NCBI RefSeq assembly: GCF_001552255.1
Contig: NZ_BCQV01000006.1
Coordinates: 27,811-91,810 of the forward strand
Length of the DNA stretch: 64,000 nucleotides
Source of the DNA: Alicyclobacillus shizuokensis NBRC 103103
GTDB lineage: Bacteria; Bacillota; Bacilli; Alicyclobacillales; Alicyclobacillaceae
Direction: 5' to 3'
Under the pieces are notes generated by a model that made no database searches, was not told where the DNA came from, and saw only the letters and a program-made list of their open reading frames with translations. A program made the translations under genes and the position numbers. Position 1 is the stretch's first letter; each line of letters starts with the position of its first letter. Of this stretch, positions 27,218-36,965 are shown in pieces.

Positions 27218-28167
27218 CAGGCTCCCTCCGTTTCCACCATCGATCGAAACGCGGATAGGAACACCAGGCAGACTGCCAGTACCATGACCACCGTACTCAC
27301 TGCGACAGCTGTACCCGTGCCAAAGTGCAGATTTTGGAACAGTGTCTCATAACCGAGAATCGCCAGCGACTCGGTTGCGGTTCCAGGACCTCCGTTGGTC
27401 AGCACAAACGGCAGATCGAACACCCCAAAGGCCTGCAGAATGCGGAACAACCCGGCTAGAGCGATGCTCCCTCGCAACATGGGGAAGGTCACACGCCAAA
27501 ACGCGTGCCATCGGTTGGCCCCGTCGATGTAAGCCGCCTCATGATACTCATCCGGGATCATCTGTAAACCAGCCAACAAAACAATCACGACAAACGGCGT
27601 CGTTTTCCATATATCGGCCACCATCATGGCGACAATGGCCAAACCCGGGGTTCCTAGCCAGGTTACCGGCCCGCCAATCAGATGCAGCGCTTGGAGTATC
27701 GCGTTGAACACACCATAAACACCGTTGTAGATGTAGGCCCACATTTGTGCCGAAATGACCGTGATCAGCGACCAGGGAATCAGCATGATGACCAAAGACA
27801 CGTCCTTGAGTCGACGCACCCCATTGATGGCCAGAGCAATCAGCATGCCTAACATGAGCTCGACCGCCACCGTGACGACGGCATAGTAAACTGTGAACCA
27901 CACACTGTGCCAAAACACCCCGCTGGTGGCGAGCACGCGGTAGTTGGCGAGCCCAGTGAACGACAGCGCAAATCCGTTGGTCGTCAGGTGGACGTCGTTG
28001 AAACTCATCCAAACCGAATACAGAATGGGAAACAAGGTGACCGCCGCAATCACGATACCCATCGGCAACAACATGCTGTAGCCGGCCCGGCGCTGGTTCC
28101 GCAGCAAATTGGCGCGCCGGCTAGGCGACCGCACGGTTCCAGACAAGAGGGTCTGATGCACCGCCAT
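27217..28167 (-). CDS. ABC sugar transporter permease (MalF/CUT1 type)
   Basis: A 316-residue permease with six hydrophobic segments and the EAA loop EAAYIDGANRWHAFWRVTFP. The LTNGGPGTATESL sequence near the last helices is typical of MalF-like proteins. The ATG follows GGGAGGAG by 6 bases. It is coupled to the MalG-type gene and preceded by the binding-protein gene. Confidence 0.93.
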   Translation of the reverse strand: MAVHQTLLSGTVRSPSRRANLLRNQRRAGYSMLLPMGIVIAAVTLFPILYSVWMSFNDVHLTTNGFALSFTGLANYRVLATSGVFWHSVWFTVYYAVVTVAVELMLGMLIALAINGVRRLKDVSLVIMLIPWSLITVISAQMWAYIYNGVYGVFNAILQALHLIGGPVTWLGTPGLAIVAMMVADIWKTTPFVVIVLLAGLQMIPDEYHEAAYIDGANRWHAFWRVTFPMLRGSIALAGLFRILQAFGVFDLPFVLTNGGPGTATESLAILGYETLFQNLHFGTGTAVAVSTVVMVLAVCLVFLSAFRSMVETEGA

Positions 28168-28185
28168 GATTTACTCCTCCCAGTC

Positions 28186-28220
28186 CTCCGGCAGGGCCAG
28201 GTGAGTGGACCCCGCCGGAG
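28186..28220 (-). repeat. Intercistronic hairpin after the binding-protein gene
   Basis: CTCCGGC at 28186-28192 pairs with GCCGGAG at 28214-28220, with no T run, in the gap between the binding-protein stop and the first permease. Such stems often stabilise the upstream part of sugar-ABC transcripts so that more binding protein than permease is made. Confidence 0.45.
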
Positions 28221-28233
28221 AGATTTGCACGCC

Positions 28234-29571
28234 TTAGAGGCCGCCGTTTCCACCCAGAGCCGACTGAATTTGCTTGGCTGCATCCGCAAGCGCCTTGTCC
28301 GTGCTGACACTGCCTGCCAGGGCCGCATTGACATTTGAATACACTGCTTTGGCAATGGCTGGATAGTTCGGATTTTGAGCCGGACGGGACACGTACTTGA
28401 CCTTCGGCACGATAGAGAAGATGGGACTCTTCTGTTTTACGGACGGATCGTTTTGCACTTGTTTGTTGGTCGGGATTTCACTGAACTGCTTGGCCAGGAT
28501 GGACTGCGCCTCCTTGCCGGTCATCCAATCGATGAACGCCAGCGCCGCCGGCAGGTTCTTGGTATGCGGGTTCACGTACAAATCCCAACCACCGATGGTG
28601 CTGTAACCTGTGCCCCCGTCAAACGACGGCAGCGCCGTAACCCCAACCTTGCCGACCACCTTGGAGGCTTTGGGATCTTGCGAGTTCGGCCATGCATAGG
28701 ACCAATTGCGAATGAATGCAGCATTGCCCTCCGTAAATACGTTTTCCGACTCTTGTTCCGTAAATTGCACGACAGACTTTGGCGTCACACCGCTCGTGAT
28801 AAGGCCGCGCATGAAGGACAGCGCCTTCTTCGCCGCTGCGGAATCGATAGCGGGTTTCCCATCTTTACCCAAGACCTGGCCGCCCGCATCGGCCAGATAC
28901 TCGTCGAAGTCGCAGAGCAAACCTTCATAGGATGACCCCTGCCACACGAAGCCGTATTTGACCAGGCCTTTCTTCTGGAGAATTCGCGCGTCTTTCTGGA
29001 CATCCTCCCAGGTGTTTGGCACCGACAGGCCCGCCTTCGCCAACAGGTCCTTGCGATAGAACAAAAAGGCGGTATCAACGAAGAATGGAGCGGCGTACAC
29101 CTTGCCGTTGTAAGTGGCCCCCTGTACGAGCCCGTTGGCAAACCGGTTCCAGAACGAATTCGGCACCAGGCCTGTCAAAGGCTTCGCCAACTGGTTGGCC
29201 GCGAACTGGGCGGGCCACACGACGTCGCCCAGGTACACGTCCGGCGTATTGGCCCCGCCTCCGATGGCGGTTGTCAAGCTGGCACGGTTCGTATCGGTGT
29301 TGTTATCCTGCATCTATAATTTTACCTTGATGTTGGGATGGCTCTGCTCGAACGCTTTGACCATCGTTTCGGGCAGACCTGTTTGGGTAATGGGTGGCGT
29401 AGCCCAGACGATGGTCCCTTTCGCCTGCGAAGTGTCAATCGGTTTCGCGCCGCCCTGCTTCGCGGTATTGGCTGTGTTCGCCCCGCTTCCGCCCGATCCG
29501 CACCCTGCCGCGATACTGCACACGAGTACGACTGCCGTGCCAACGACCGCGCCTTTGCGTGCACGATTCAT
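28234..29571 (-). pseudogene. ABC sugar-binding lipoprotein interrupted by an in-frame TAG
   Basis: Reading from the ATG at 29571 (after GGAGGGG) gives a lipoprotein signal with lipobox SIAAGC, then the start of a family-1 solute-binding protein (GTIVWATPP). After HPNIKVKL comes an in-frame TAG at 29314-29316, and the same frame continues at once as MQDNNTDTNRASLTTAIGGG and on for 359 residues with normal binding-protein features (GKVYAAPFFVDTAFLFYRKD). There is no length change or frameshift; removing the TAG gives a protein of about 445 residues, the normal size. The ATG right after TAG has no ribosome site and would lack export. It is either a recent nonsense mutation, a sequence error, or a readthrough site. 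Confidence 0.85.
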
Positions 29572-29664
29572 CACAAACCCCTCCAAATTTGTCACTTTTG
29601 ATGCACGCCTGCATCGTCTATCTGAACATGATTCGTGCATCCAATCCGTTGGAAGATCATCGTG

Positions 29665-30687
29665 TCATCGAGACACCGTTTTCACCGTGTCACGTTCAAT
29701 GATCTGGTGCGGTAATAAATGGATACCCCCACACGCCTCCGTCTCACCGGCGCCAATGGCCTGCAGCAGACACTCCACCGCCAACCGCCCGATTTGCTGA
29801 AACGGTTGGGCGACGGTCGTCAGCCCGGGCGTCGTCATTTCGGCCACATACAGGTTGTCGTAGCCCATCACCGAGACATCGTCCGGGACACGCAGCCCAT
29901 GCTCGGCCAGGCAGCGAATCGCCCCCAGCGCCATCTCGTCGCTGGCCGCGAACACGGCCGTGAAGCCCTCTCGGCCCACCCTTCTCAGGATGCGATCCAT
30001 GGCCCGATATCCCTCGTGGAAATGAAAGTCGCCAAAATCAACGAGTTCGTCGGAGTATTCCGCACCATAGTGTGCCAGCGCCTGCCGGTATCCCTCCAGG
30101 CGCGTGGAGCCAGCCACGTCATTTTCAGGCGGACCCGCCACCATGGCGATACGGCTGTGGCCGCGTGCAATCAGGTAGGCCGTCGCGTCGAAGGCGGCTT
30201 TCACATCGTCCGTTCGGAACGCGGACAGCGGACGCATGCGCGAATGTGTCAAGGCGAGCACCACCGGAATCCCCAATCGATCAATCATCGCCTGATAGTC
30301 GTCCGTTATCGATCCACTCGTAAATATGATGCCGGCTACACGGTGCTGTTTCAGAAAGGTGAAACCGTCGAGCGCCCGGTGGTGATCCAGCTGCGCGTCG
30401 AACAGGAGCACCTTCATGCCGTGCTCCCAGGCAACCTCGTCGATTCCCTGGTAAAGCTCGTTGAAAAACAAGCCGTTGATGCCCGGGACTAACAACCCAA
30501 TGGTGTCCATGTGCTGCACACTCAGCCCGCGGGCGATCGCGCTCGGTTGAAAGTCCAGCTCCGCCATCGCCTGCTGCACCTTGCGGCGCGTCTCAGCCCC
30601 GACTTTGACCGGATCGTTCAACACGCGGGACACCGTCGCCGGAGAAACCCCGGCCCTGTTGGCCACAGTCCGTATCGTCACCTTCAT
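29665..30687 (-). CDS. LacI family transcriptional regulator
   Basis: A 340-residue repressor: N-terminal helix-turn-helix TIRTVANRAGVSPATVSRVLN with the hinge helix QPSAIARGLS near 47-56, then a periplasmic-binding-like ligand domain. The ATG follows GGGGGC by 8 bases. It lies 93 bases upstream of the binding-protein gene in the same direction, so it likely controls this sugar ABC locus. Two cre-like operators lie directly upstream of its own start, which points to autoregulation. Confidence 0.93.
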   Translation of the reverse strand: MKVTIRTVANRAGVSPATVSRVLNDPVKVGAETRRKVQQAMAELDFQPSAIARGLSVQHMDTIGLLVPGINGLFFNELYQGIDEVAWEHGMKVLLFDAQLDHHRALDGFTFLKQHRVAGIIFTSGSITDDYQAMIDRLGIPVVLALTHSRMRPLSAFRTDDVKAAFDATAYLIARGHSRIAMVAGPPENDVAGSTRLEGYRQALAHYGAEYSDELVDFGDFHFHEGYRAMDRILRRVGREGFTAVFAASDEMALGAIRCLAEHGLRVPDDVSVMGYDNLYVAEMTTPGLTTVAQPFQQIGRLAVECLLQAIGAGETEACGGIHLLPHQIIERDTVKTVSR

Positions 30688-30706
30688 GGTTTTGAGCCCC
30701 CTTCCC

Positions 30707-30745
30707 AGCAAGCGCTTTCATAAACATTTTCATAAAGCGGTTTCA
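30707..30745. promoter_or_regulatory. Two LacI/cre-type operators
   Basis: Minus-strand TGAAAGCGCTTGCT (30707-30720) and TGAAACCGCTTTAT (30732-30745) both resemble the LacI-family/cre consensus (TGWAANCGNTNWCA), with centres 25 bases apart. They lie between the lacI-type promoter and its start codon, so bound repressor would block transcription. Either the local LacI protein or CcpA could bind. Confidence 0.65.
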
Positions 30746-30757
30746 CGTTATGTACAC

Positions 30758-30787
30758 ACTATACCCGAAACCGTAGAGGATTTGCAA
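30758..30787 (-). promoter_or_regulatory. Promoter of the LacI-family gene
   Basis: Minus-strand TTGCAA (30782-30787), 18-base spacer, TATAGT (30758-30763), directly upstream of the two operators. The remainder of the gap to the lipase-like gene (30788-30925) shows nothing else. Confidence 0.6.
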
Positions 30788-30925
30788 GGAAGGTTCGATA
30801 GGAACCCCCGGAGACCGCATACAACGCAAAGCAGAAGCGGTCATGCGCAAAGATGCTTTGCAGCGGGAAAAACGATTCGTATCAACGGTGGATTTGTGTG
30901 TCGCCATAAGAGTGCCTGTCAGCTG

Positions 30926-31696
30926 TCATTCGTGCAGCACTTCGGCTATGCGCCGCGCTACCTGAACACGGTGGATGAGAGCGCGGTGATCATAGGGAAA
31001 ATCGCCAAGGTGGACGGCACCGTCCAAGCACGCGGAATCGTGCGGCACCAAGCCATCGCTGGCCTGGCCGTATCGTCTCGACAGGATTCGGAACCCGTAC
31101 CACACTTCTCCGCAGGTCCCCCAGTTCCGCAAAGTTCCATCCGCTCGTCCACGCAGCGTGAAGACGCGTCCGCCTGGAGCCAGACGAAGCTTCTGCAACG
31201 GGTGATCCCGATTGAACTCGGCCATTGCCGCCGGTGTGAGTTCCCGTAGAACTTGTCCCCACCCCAAGCAACCGGCCAGCTGAAGCCCCTGTGTGGCGAG
31301 CGGGGTCCCGTGATGGGGTGTCGCGACCGTGACCACGTGGCGCACCAACCCGCTCTCCTGTTCGGCGAACAGCCTGGCGACTAATCCGCCTAAACTATGG
31401 CCGATGACATCAATCGGAGCCGCCAATCCGTGTTGTCGGCGCAGCAAGTCCCACTTTCTCTGGACGCGCTGCACCTGCACAGAAAGCGCTTGCCGTCCGG
31501 ATAGGTACGGCCAATCGCGGCCACAGCCGAAGACCGTTATCCCTCCCACATCCCGCCGCCACACCCGGGTACATGCGTCCGTGTACACGAGCACAACCTG
31601 GTGACCCGGCAGCGCCAACGCAAGTTCACGCAGGAACCGGCGGCGCCAGGGATGCCAGTTCAGGAGGCCATGAATCAGAAGCAGCGTCCTCTGCAA
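30926..31696 (-). CDS. Lipase/esterase-like alpha/beta hydrolase
   Basis: About 256 residues from a TTG start. It has the oxyanion LLLIHGLLNW, the nucleophile elbow GHSLGG with catalytic Ser, and VTVATPHHGTPLA, all typical of bacterial lipases related to triacylglycerol lipase; the DGLVP segment probably carries the acid and FPYDHRALI the catalytic His. The frame is open 27 codons further, but that stretch is the odhB terminator, so the start is taken inside. No signal peptide is seen, so it may be cytosolic. It lies alone between lacI and odhB. Confidence 0.75.
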   Translation of the reverse strand: MQRTLLLIHGLLNWHPWRRRFLRELALALPGHQVVLVYTDACTRVWRRDVGGITVFGCGRDWPYLSGRQALSVQVQRVQRKWDLLRRQHGLAAPIDVIGHSLGGLVARLFAEQESGLVRHVVTVATPHHGTPLATQGLQLAGCLGWGQVLRELTPAAMAEFNRDHPLQKLRLAPGGRVFTLRGRADGTLRNWGTCGEVWYGFRILSRRYGQASDGLVPHDSACLDGAVHLGDFPYDHRALIHRVQVARRIAEVLHE

Positions 31697-31731
31697 GCCC
31701 CATCGCCCACCCTGACAGATTTCTGTTGCAA

Positions 31732-31773
31732 ACGAAAAAGCCACCCCAGGCAAAATGGCACCTGCCGGGGTGG
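31732..31773 (-). terminator. Terminator of odhAB
   Basis: CCACCCC pairs with GGGGTGG around a loop that itself can pair (GGCAGGTGCC-TTTTGCC), followed by CTTTTTCGTT on the minus strand, 18 bases after the odhB stop. Confidence 0.8.
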
Positions 31774-31791
31774 TCATGCATCGCGCACGCC

Positions 31792-33090
31792 TCAGCCTTC
31801 CAAAAGCAGTGTCTCCGGGTCTTCGATCATCTGCTTGATACGGCCGAGGAACTGGACTGCTTCTGCACCATCGACAATCCGGTGGTCATAAGACAGAGCC
31901 AGGTACATCATCGGCCGGATTTCAACCTGCCCATTGACGGCAACTGGGCGCTCCTTGATGCCGTGCATGCCGAGGATGCCCACCTGCGGGCCATTCAGGA
32001 TGGGCGTGGAGAACAGCGATCCAAACACGCCACCGTTGGTGATGGTGAACGTGCCACCCTGCAGGTCCTCCAGGCGCAGCTTGTTGTCGCGCGCCTTTTT
32101 CGCCAGCCGAGCAATCTCCTGCTCAATTTCGGCAAACGTCAAGCGGTCCGCCTCCCGCACTACAGGCACCACCAGGCCGCCTTCGGTCGAGACGGCGATG
32201 CCGATGTCGTAGTAGTGCTTGACCACCAACTCGGTGCCCTGAATCTCCGCGTTGAGCAGGGGAAACGCCTTGAGCGCGCCGACCACGGCTTTGGTGAAAA
32301 ACGACATAAAGCCGAGACCGACGCCATGCTGCTCCTTGAACATGTCCTTGCGGCGCTTGCGCACGTCCATGATGGCCGTCATGTCCACCTCGTTGAAGGT
32401 GGTGAGCATGGCCGCCGTGTGCTGCACTTCGACCAGACGCTTGGCGATGGTCTGACGCCGACGCGACATCGGCACCCGCTCCACGCGCTTGTCCCCGGAC
32501 GGCGCGGGCGCTGCCGCGGCCGGTGCGGCGGCAGGCGCGCTCGGACGGGCGGCCGGCGCCGGCGCGGGAGCGGCCAGACCGGCCGCGGCCACGTCGCCGG
32601 CGGTAATGCGTCCTGCCGGATCCCGACTGGGGACGGCCGTCAAATCAAGGCCGCGCTCCTTGGCCAACCGACGTGCGGCCGGCGTCGCCAGGGCCTGTCC
32701 GCCGTCCGTTTGCGGCGCCGACGGCTCCGCCACCGGCGGTTGATACTTCGGGCCCTCCTGGCCCGGGACTTGCTCGGCGTTGGCGGCTGCCGTCTGCGGC
32801 GCCGGAGTCGGCGTCGATGCAGGCGCAGCAGCCGGCGCTCCAGCCCCCGCCGGCGCACCGGCCCCGAGGATGGCGATGGTCTCGCCGACCTGTACCGTCT
32901 CGCCCGCTTGCTTCAAAATCTCCTGCAGGATTCCCGCTTCGTTGGCGACGACTTCGACATTCACCTTGTCCGTCTCCAGTTCCGCCACCGCTTCGCCCGC
33001 ATTGACCGCGTCGCCGACCTGCTTCAACCAGGTGGCAATCGTACCTTCCACAATCGATTCCGCCAACTCCGGGACCTTAATCTCGCTCAC
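31792..33090 (-). CDS. odhB: 2-oxoglutarate dehydrogenase E2, dihydrolipoyl succinyltransferase
   Basis: A 432-residue E2 of the 2-oxoglutarate dehydrogenase complex. The lipoyl domain (1-77) has the lipoylated Lys in ETDKVNVEV. Pro/Ala-rich linkers flank a peripheral-subunit-binding domain ([17 protein letters not shown]). The catalytic domain ends with the active-site SYDHRIVDG. The start is GTG after AGGAGGG, 12 bases past odhA. The E3 gene is not in the window. Confidence 0.96.
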   Translation of the reverse strand: MSEIKVPELAESIVEGTIATWLKQVGDAVNAGEAVAELETDKVNVEVVANEAGILQEILKQAGETVQVGETIAILGAGAPAGAGAPAAAPASTPTPAPQTAAANAEQVPGQEGPKYQPPVAEPSAPQTDGGQALATPAARRLAKERGLDLTAVPSRDPAGRITAGDVAAAGLAAPAPAPAARPSAPAAAPAAAAPAPSGDKRVERVPMSRRRQTIAKRLVEVQHTAAMLTTFNEVDMTAIMDVRKRRKDMFKEQHGVGLGFMSFFTKAVVGALKAFPLLNAEIQGTELVVKHYYDIGIAVSTEGGLVVPVVREADRLTFAEIEQEIARLAKKARDNKLRLEDLQGGTFTITNGGVFGSLFSTPILNGPQVGILGMHGIKERPVAVNGQVEIRPMMYLALSYDHRIVDGAEAVQFLGRIKQMIEDPETLLLEG

Positions 33091-33102
33091 GGCCTTGCCC
33101 TC

Positions 33103-35952
33103 CTACTTCACGGCTATCTTCGACTCATTCAGCTGCAATGCTTCCGAGACAATGCGCGCCTGCTCAACATTGTGCACATCCGGCTCCCCTTCCGCCGGGC
33201 TCGACCGCCTGCGTCGACCGATGTAACCAACGGTGATATGGTCGGCCACGGACGCGTGAATGCGCGGCTCCATGTAGTTCCAGGCGCCCATGTTTTTCGG
33301 TTCTTCTTGCACCCAGACAACCTCTTCCAGGTTGCTGAACCGGCTCACCACAGCCTCAACCTGCTCCTGCGGATACGGATACAGCTGCTCGACGCGCACA
33401 ATGTGCACATGCTCGGGCTTGTCGGCGGCCGACTCCAACGCTGCCTCCAGGTCCAATGCCATCTTGCCGGTGCACAGGATGAGCCGTCTGACCTTGTCCG
33501 GCTGCTGTCCCAAGCCGGGCTGCTCCACAATCGGCCGAAACTCGCCCGTGCATAACTCTTGCCACGGGGAGGCCGTACGCGGATTGCGCAGCAAACTCTT
33601 CGGCGCCATCAACACCAGCGGCCGCATGTGCGGAGTCCCGAGCCGCGCAGCCTGGCGCCGCAGCAGGTGGAAGTACTGGGCCGCGCTGGACAGGTACGCC
33701 ACCACCCAGTTGTCCTCGGCGGCCAACTGCAGATAGCGTTCCAGGCGGGCGCTCGAGTGCTCCGGGCCCTGACCCTCGTACCCGTGCGGCAGCAGCATCA
33801 CCAAACCGGAATCCTGGCCCCACTTGGCACGCCCGGCAGCGATGAACTGGTCAAACATCGGCTGCGCGACGTTGGCAAAATCCCCGTACTGGGCCTCCCA
33901 CAGCACCAAGGTTTCCGGAGCAAACACATTGTAACCGTACTCGAAGCCGAGCACAGCCGTCTCCGTCAACGGGCTGTTGTGGATGGCAAAGGTGGCCTTC
34001 GCCTGCGGCAGCGCCTGCAGGGGAGACCAGGTGCGGCCCGTGTGGGGGTCGTGCAACACCAGGTGACGCTGGGCAAACGTGCCACGCTCCGTGTCCTGAC
34101 CCGTGATGCGCACCGGCGTGCCGTCCTCCAGCACAGTGGCAAACGCCAACGCCTCGGCCAACGGCCAATCCACGCGCCCGTCCCCCTCCAGGCTGGCTTC
34201 CCGCCGCTTCAAGATGCGCGCCAATTTCGGATACACGGTGAATCCTTCCGGCCAGGTCAACAGGGCACGATTAATGGCGCGCAGGCGCTCTGCAGGGACA
34301 GCTGTGCGGACCGGGTCCGGCCTGCCGACGTCTGAGATTGGCGATTTGGGCGGATCCACCTCACCCTGGGTCACCCGCTGATACTCCTGTTGCAGACGCT
34401 GCTGCACGTCCCGCTCCATCTTTTGTACTTCTTCTGGCTGCACGACACCCTGGCGCACGAGAGCATCCGCATACAGCGTCCGCACCGTCTTGTGCTGGTT
34501 GATCTTTTGGTACATCAGCGGTTGGGTGACAGCCGGATCGTCCATCTCGTTATGGCCCCAGCGCCGGTAGCCAATCAAGTCAATCAAGAAATCCCGATGG
34601 AAGCGGGAACGGTATTGGCATGCCAAGTAGATGGCGGCCAGACAGGCCTCCGGGTCATCGGCGTTGACGTGCACAATCGGGATTTCATACCCTTTGGCCA
34701 AGTCGCTCGCATAGCGTGTCGACCGGTCATCAAAACTCTCCGTGGTGAACCCAACCTTGTTGTTCGTGATGATGTGAATCGTACCCCCGGTTTGGTACCC
34801 AGGCAGGCGGGAAAGGTTGAGCGTCTCAGCCACCACACCCTCGCCCGAGAACGCGGCGTCGCCGTGGACCAACACGGCGAAGGCCCGCTTGGGGTCCTGC
34901 TTGGGCGCCCCGCCGCCCTGCCGGTCCTCCTGGGCCGCGCGGGTGAACCCTTCCACCACCGGGTTGACGACCTCAAGGTGGCTCGGGTTGTTCGCCAGGG
35001 TCAAGCGCACCTGTACCGACTCACCCTCCGTCAGCGAGCGTGCCATGCCCAGGTGGTACTTGACGTCGCCGGTCCAGCCGTAGTTGATGCCCATCGACCC
35101 TTCGGACGGTACCAGTTCCTTGTTGGGGGCCGCGTGAAACTCGGTGAAGATAACACCGTACGGCTTACCCAAAACGTGCGCCAACACGTTCAAGCGGCCA
35201 CGGTGCGCCATGCCAATCATCACGTCGCGCGCCCCGGCCTCCACGGCGCAGCGAATCAGATGGTCGAGCATCGGCACCAGGATATCGACGCCTTCAATCG
35301 AAAACCGCTTCTGGCCGACAAAGGTCCGGTGCAGGAACCGCTCAAACCCTTCCACTTCCGACAACCGCTGCAAAAGCGCGCGCTTTTGCTCCGCGGTGAG
35401 GGGTCGCCTGAACGCCCCCGATTCCACCATCTGGTTCAGCCAGACGCGTTCCTCCGCCACATGCACGTGCTCAAACTCGTACGCCAGCGAATGCGTGTAA
35501 ATTTCGCGCAGGCGGGCGATAGCCGTGCGTCCATCGTGGACATCGGAAGGCGCTTGCGGCCAAATCAGGCGGGCGGGGATCTGCGCCAAGTCCGCCTCCG
35601 TCAGACCATAGGTGGCCGGTTCCAAGTAATGCGCATCCCGGCCCGAGTCGTCTATCGGATCGATCTCGGCCGCCAAGTGTCCGTATGTACGGATGTTGCG
35701 GACCAACTCTGCGGCCGCTAGAACCTTCTGCCAATCGTGCACATCCGGCGCCCCGGCGCCTGCCGATGCGGGCGACGGACCGGTCTCGCCCTGCGGTGGC
35801 GGACCGTACTGGTCGAACAGCGCGCGCGTGCTCTCGTCCACCGACTGCGGATCTTCACGGTATCGTTCATACAACTCATTGATGTACCCGAGATTGGGAC
35901 CGACAAATTCCCGCCACGGATTGTGCGTGTCGGCTGGTGTCCCATTCGCCAT
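33103..35952 (-). CDS. odhA: 2-oxoglutarate dehydrogenase E1
   Basis: A 949-residue thiamine-diphosphate-dependent E1, normal for Bacillota. [19 protein letters not shown] and the [19 protein letters not shown] segment form the cofactor region; [31 protein letters not shown] transketolase C-terminal features are present (written here in part: [13 protein letters not shown]). The ATG follows GAGGAG by 8 bases. It decarboxylates 2-oxoglutarate and passes the succinyl group to OdhB. A good promoter lies about 145 bases upstream. Confidence 0.97.
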   Translation of the reverse strand: MANGTPADTHNPWREFVGPNLGYINELYERYREDPQSVDESTRALFDQYGPPPQGETGPSPASAGAGAPDVHDWQKVLAAAELVRNIRTYGHLAAEIDPIDDSGRDAHYLEPATYGLTEADLAQIPARLIWPQAPSDVHDGRTAIARLREIYTHSLAYEFEHVHVAEERVWLNQMVESGAFRRPLTAEQKRALLQRLSEVEGFERFLHRTFVGQKRFSIEGVDILVPMLDHLIRCAVEAGARDVMIGMAHRGRLNVLAHVLGKPYGVIFTEFHAAPNKELVPSEGSMGINYGWTGDVKYHLGMARSLTEGESVQVRLTLANNPSHLEVVNPVVEGFTRAAQEDRQGGGAPKQDPKRAFAVLVHGDAAFSGEGVVAETLNLSRLPGYQTGGTIHIITNNKVGFTTESFDDRSTRYASDLAKGYEIPIVHVNADDPEACLAAIYLACQYRSRFHRDFLIDLIGYRRWGHNEMDDPAVTQPLMYQKINQHKTVRTLYADALVRQGVVQPEEVQKMERDVQQRLQQEYQRVTQGEVDPPKSPISDVGRPDPVRTAVPAERLRAINRALLTWPEGFTVYPKLARILKRREASLEGDGRVDWPLAEALAFATVLEDGTPVRITGQDTERGTFAQRHLVLHDPHTGRTWSPLQALPQAKATFAIHNSPLTETAVLGFEYGYNVFAPETLVLWEAQYGDFANVAQPMFDQFIAAGRAKWGQDSGLVMLLPHGYEGQGPEHSSARLERYLQLAAEDNWVVAYLSSAAQYFHLLRRQAARLGTPHMRPLVLMAPKSLLRNPRTASPWQELCTGEFRPIVEQPGLGQQPDKVRRLILCTGKMALDLEAALESAADKPEHVHIVRVEQLYPYPQEQVEAVVSRFSNLEEVVWVQEEPKNMGAWNYMEPRIHASVADHITVGYIGRRRRSSPAEGEPDVHNVEQARIVSEALQLNESKIAVK

Positions 35953-36095
35953 ACGTCCATCTCCTCATCTCGGAATCGCTCAATCGCCATACGTAGCGTG
36001 AGGAATAATCCGGCTTGCCATACATGCTGAAAACACAGTAAAGCGCGCCCCTGCAGCGGCGCGGCGTGCATGGCAGCAAACAACTGCCGGAAACG

Positions 36096-36124
36096 ATCCT
36101 ATCACTCAGGCAGAATGGTGACAA
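36096..36124 (-). promoter_or_regulatory. odhAB promoter
   Basis: Minus-strand TTGTCA (36119-36124), 17-base spacer, TAGGAT (36096-36101). It lies in the 200-base gap after the omega-amidase-like gene and leaves a leader of roughly 135 bases. Confidence 0.65.
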
Positions 36125-36152
36125 GTACAGGATACCCTGAAAATGGAAACTA

Positions 36153-36965
36153 TCATGAAGTCGTAATTCCCAAATGATTCTCTCCGGATCCATATACGTC
36201 CGGGCGCACGTCGCGCAGCACCGACATGGCCGTCCGCACCTGATCCACCTTGGCCAAGTCGATGTCGACACAGACAACGCCTGGCTGTGGATTGCACTCG
36301 GCGACCGTCTCCCCCCAAGGATCCACGACCATGGACCCGCCCGCAAACCGGTCCCGGTCGTTGTAGCCTACCGTGTTCACCGCCACCACGTAGGCCTGGT
36401 TCTCAATGGCGCGGGCGACACACAGTGTTCGCCAGTGGGCGGCTCGTTGTCGAGGCCACTCCGCCGGCACAAACAGCACCTTGGCCCCCGCCGCCGCATA
36501 GCGCCGGGCCAATTCCGGAAACCGCAGGTCGTAGCAGATCATGACCGCCGCCTCGGCAGCGTCGAGTGAAAACGTCGCGGCCTCGCAGCCCGCCCGAAGG
36601 TATTTATCCTCGTCCATCAAACCAATCAGGTGCACCTTGCGGTAGACGTGCCTCAGCTGTCCATCCGGAGCGAATGTCAAGGAGGCGTTGGCTACGCCCT
36701 CAGCGTCCCGCAGTGGCCAAGAACCTCCCACCACCCACAGACCAAGGCTACGCGCCGCGGCGGCCAGACGCTGGCGGGTGGGGCCGTCGATGGTCTCGGC
36801 GTGCTCATCGAGGCGGGCGAAGTCGTAGCCGCACGTCCACATTTCTGGCAGCACCGCCACCTGGGCGCCGGCTCGGGCTGCTTCCTCCAACATCCCCTCC
36901 GCCGTGCTCCAATTGGTTTCCCGCTGCCCCTGCCACACCTGCATTTGGCACAACGCAACCTGCAT
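36153..36965 (-). CDS. Omega-amidase-type carbon-nitrogen hydrolase
   Basis: A 270-residue nitrilase-superfamily enzyme with triad Glu41 (LPEMW), Lys110 (YRKVHL) and Cys144 (ICYDLRFPE). The ICYDLRFPE form and the size match omega-amidase/YkrU (MtnU), which hydrolyses 2-oxoglutaramate or 2-oxosuccinamate to the keto acid. The ATG overlaps the stop of the aminotransferase gene by one base (TGATG). Glutamine transamination yields 2-oxoglutaramate, so this coupling makes chemical sense: the amidase pulls the transamination forward. Confidence 0.85.
   Translation of the reverse strand: MQVALCQMQVWQGQRETNWSTAEGMLEEAARAGAQVAVLPEMWTCGYDFARLDEHAETIDGPTRQRLAAAARSLGLWVVGGSWPLRDAEGVANASLTFAPDGQLRHVYRKVHLIGLMDEDKYLRAGCEAATFSLDAAEAAVMICYDLRFPELARRYAAAGAKVLFVPAEWPRQRAAHWRTLCVARAIENQAYVVAVNTVGYNDRDRFAGGSMVVDPWGETVAECNPQPGVVCVDIDLAKVDQVRTAMSVLRDVRPDVYGSGENHLGITTS

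Noticed and set aside
31573..33555. 660-codon plus-strand open frame
   Set aside because: Antisense to odhB and odhA; its sequence is His/Arg/Gly-rich as expected for a shadow frame.
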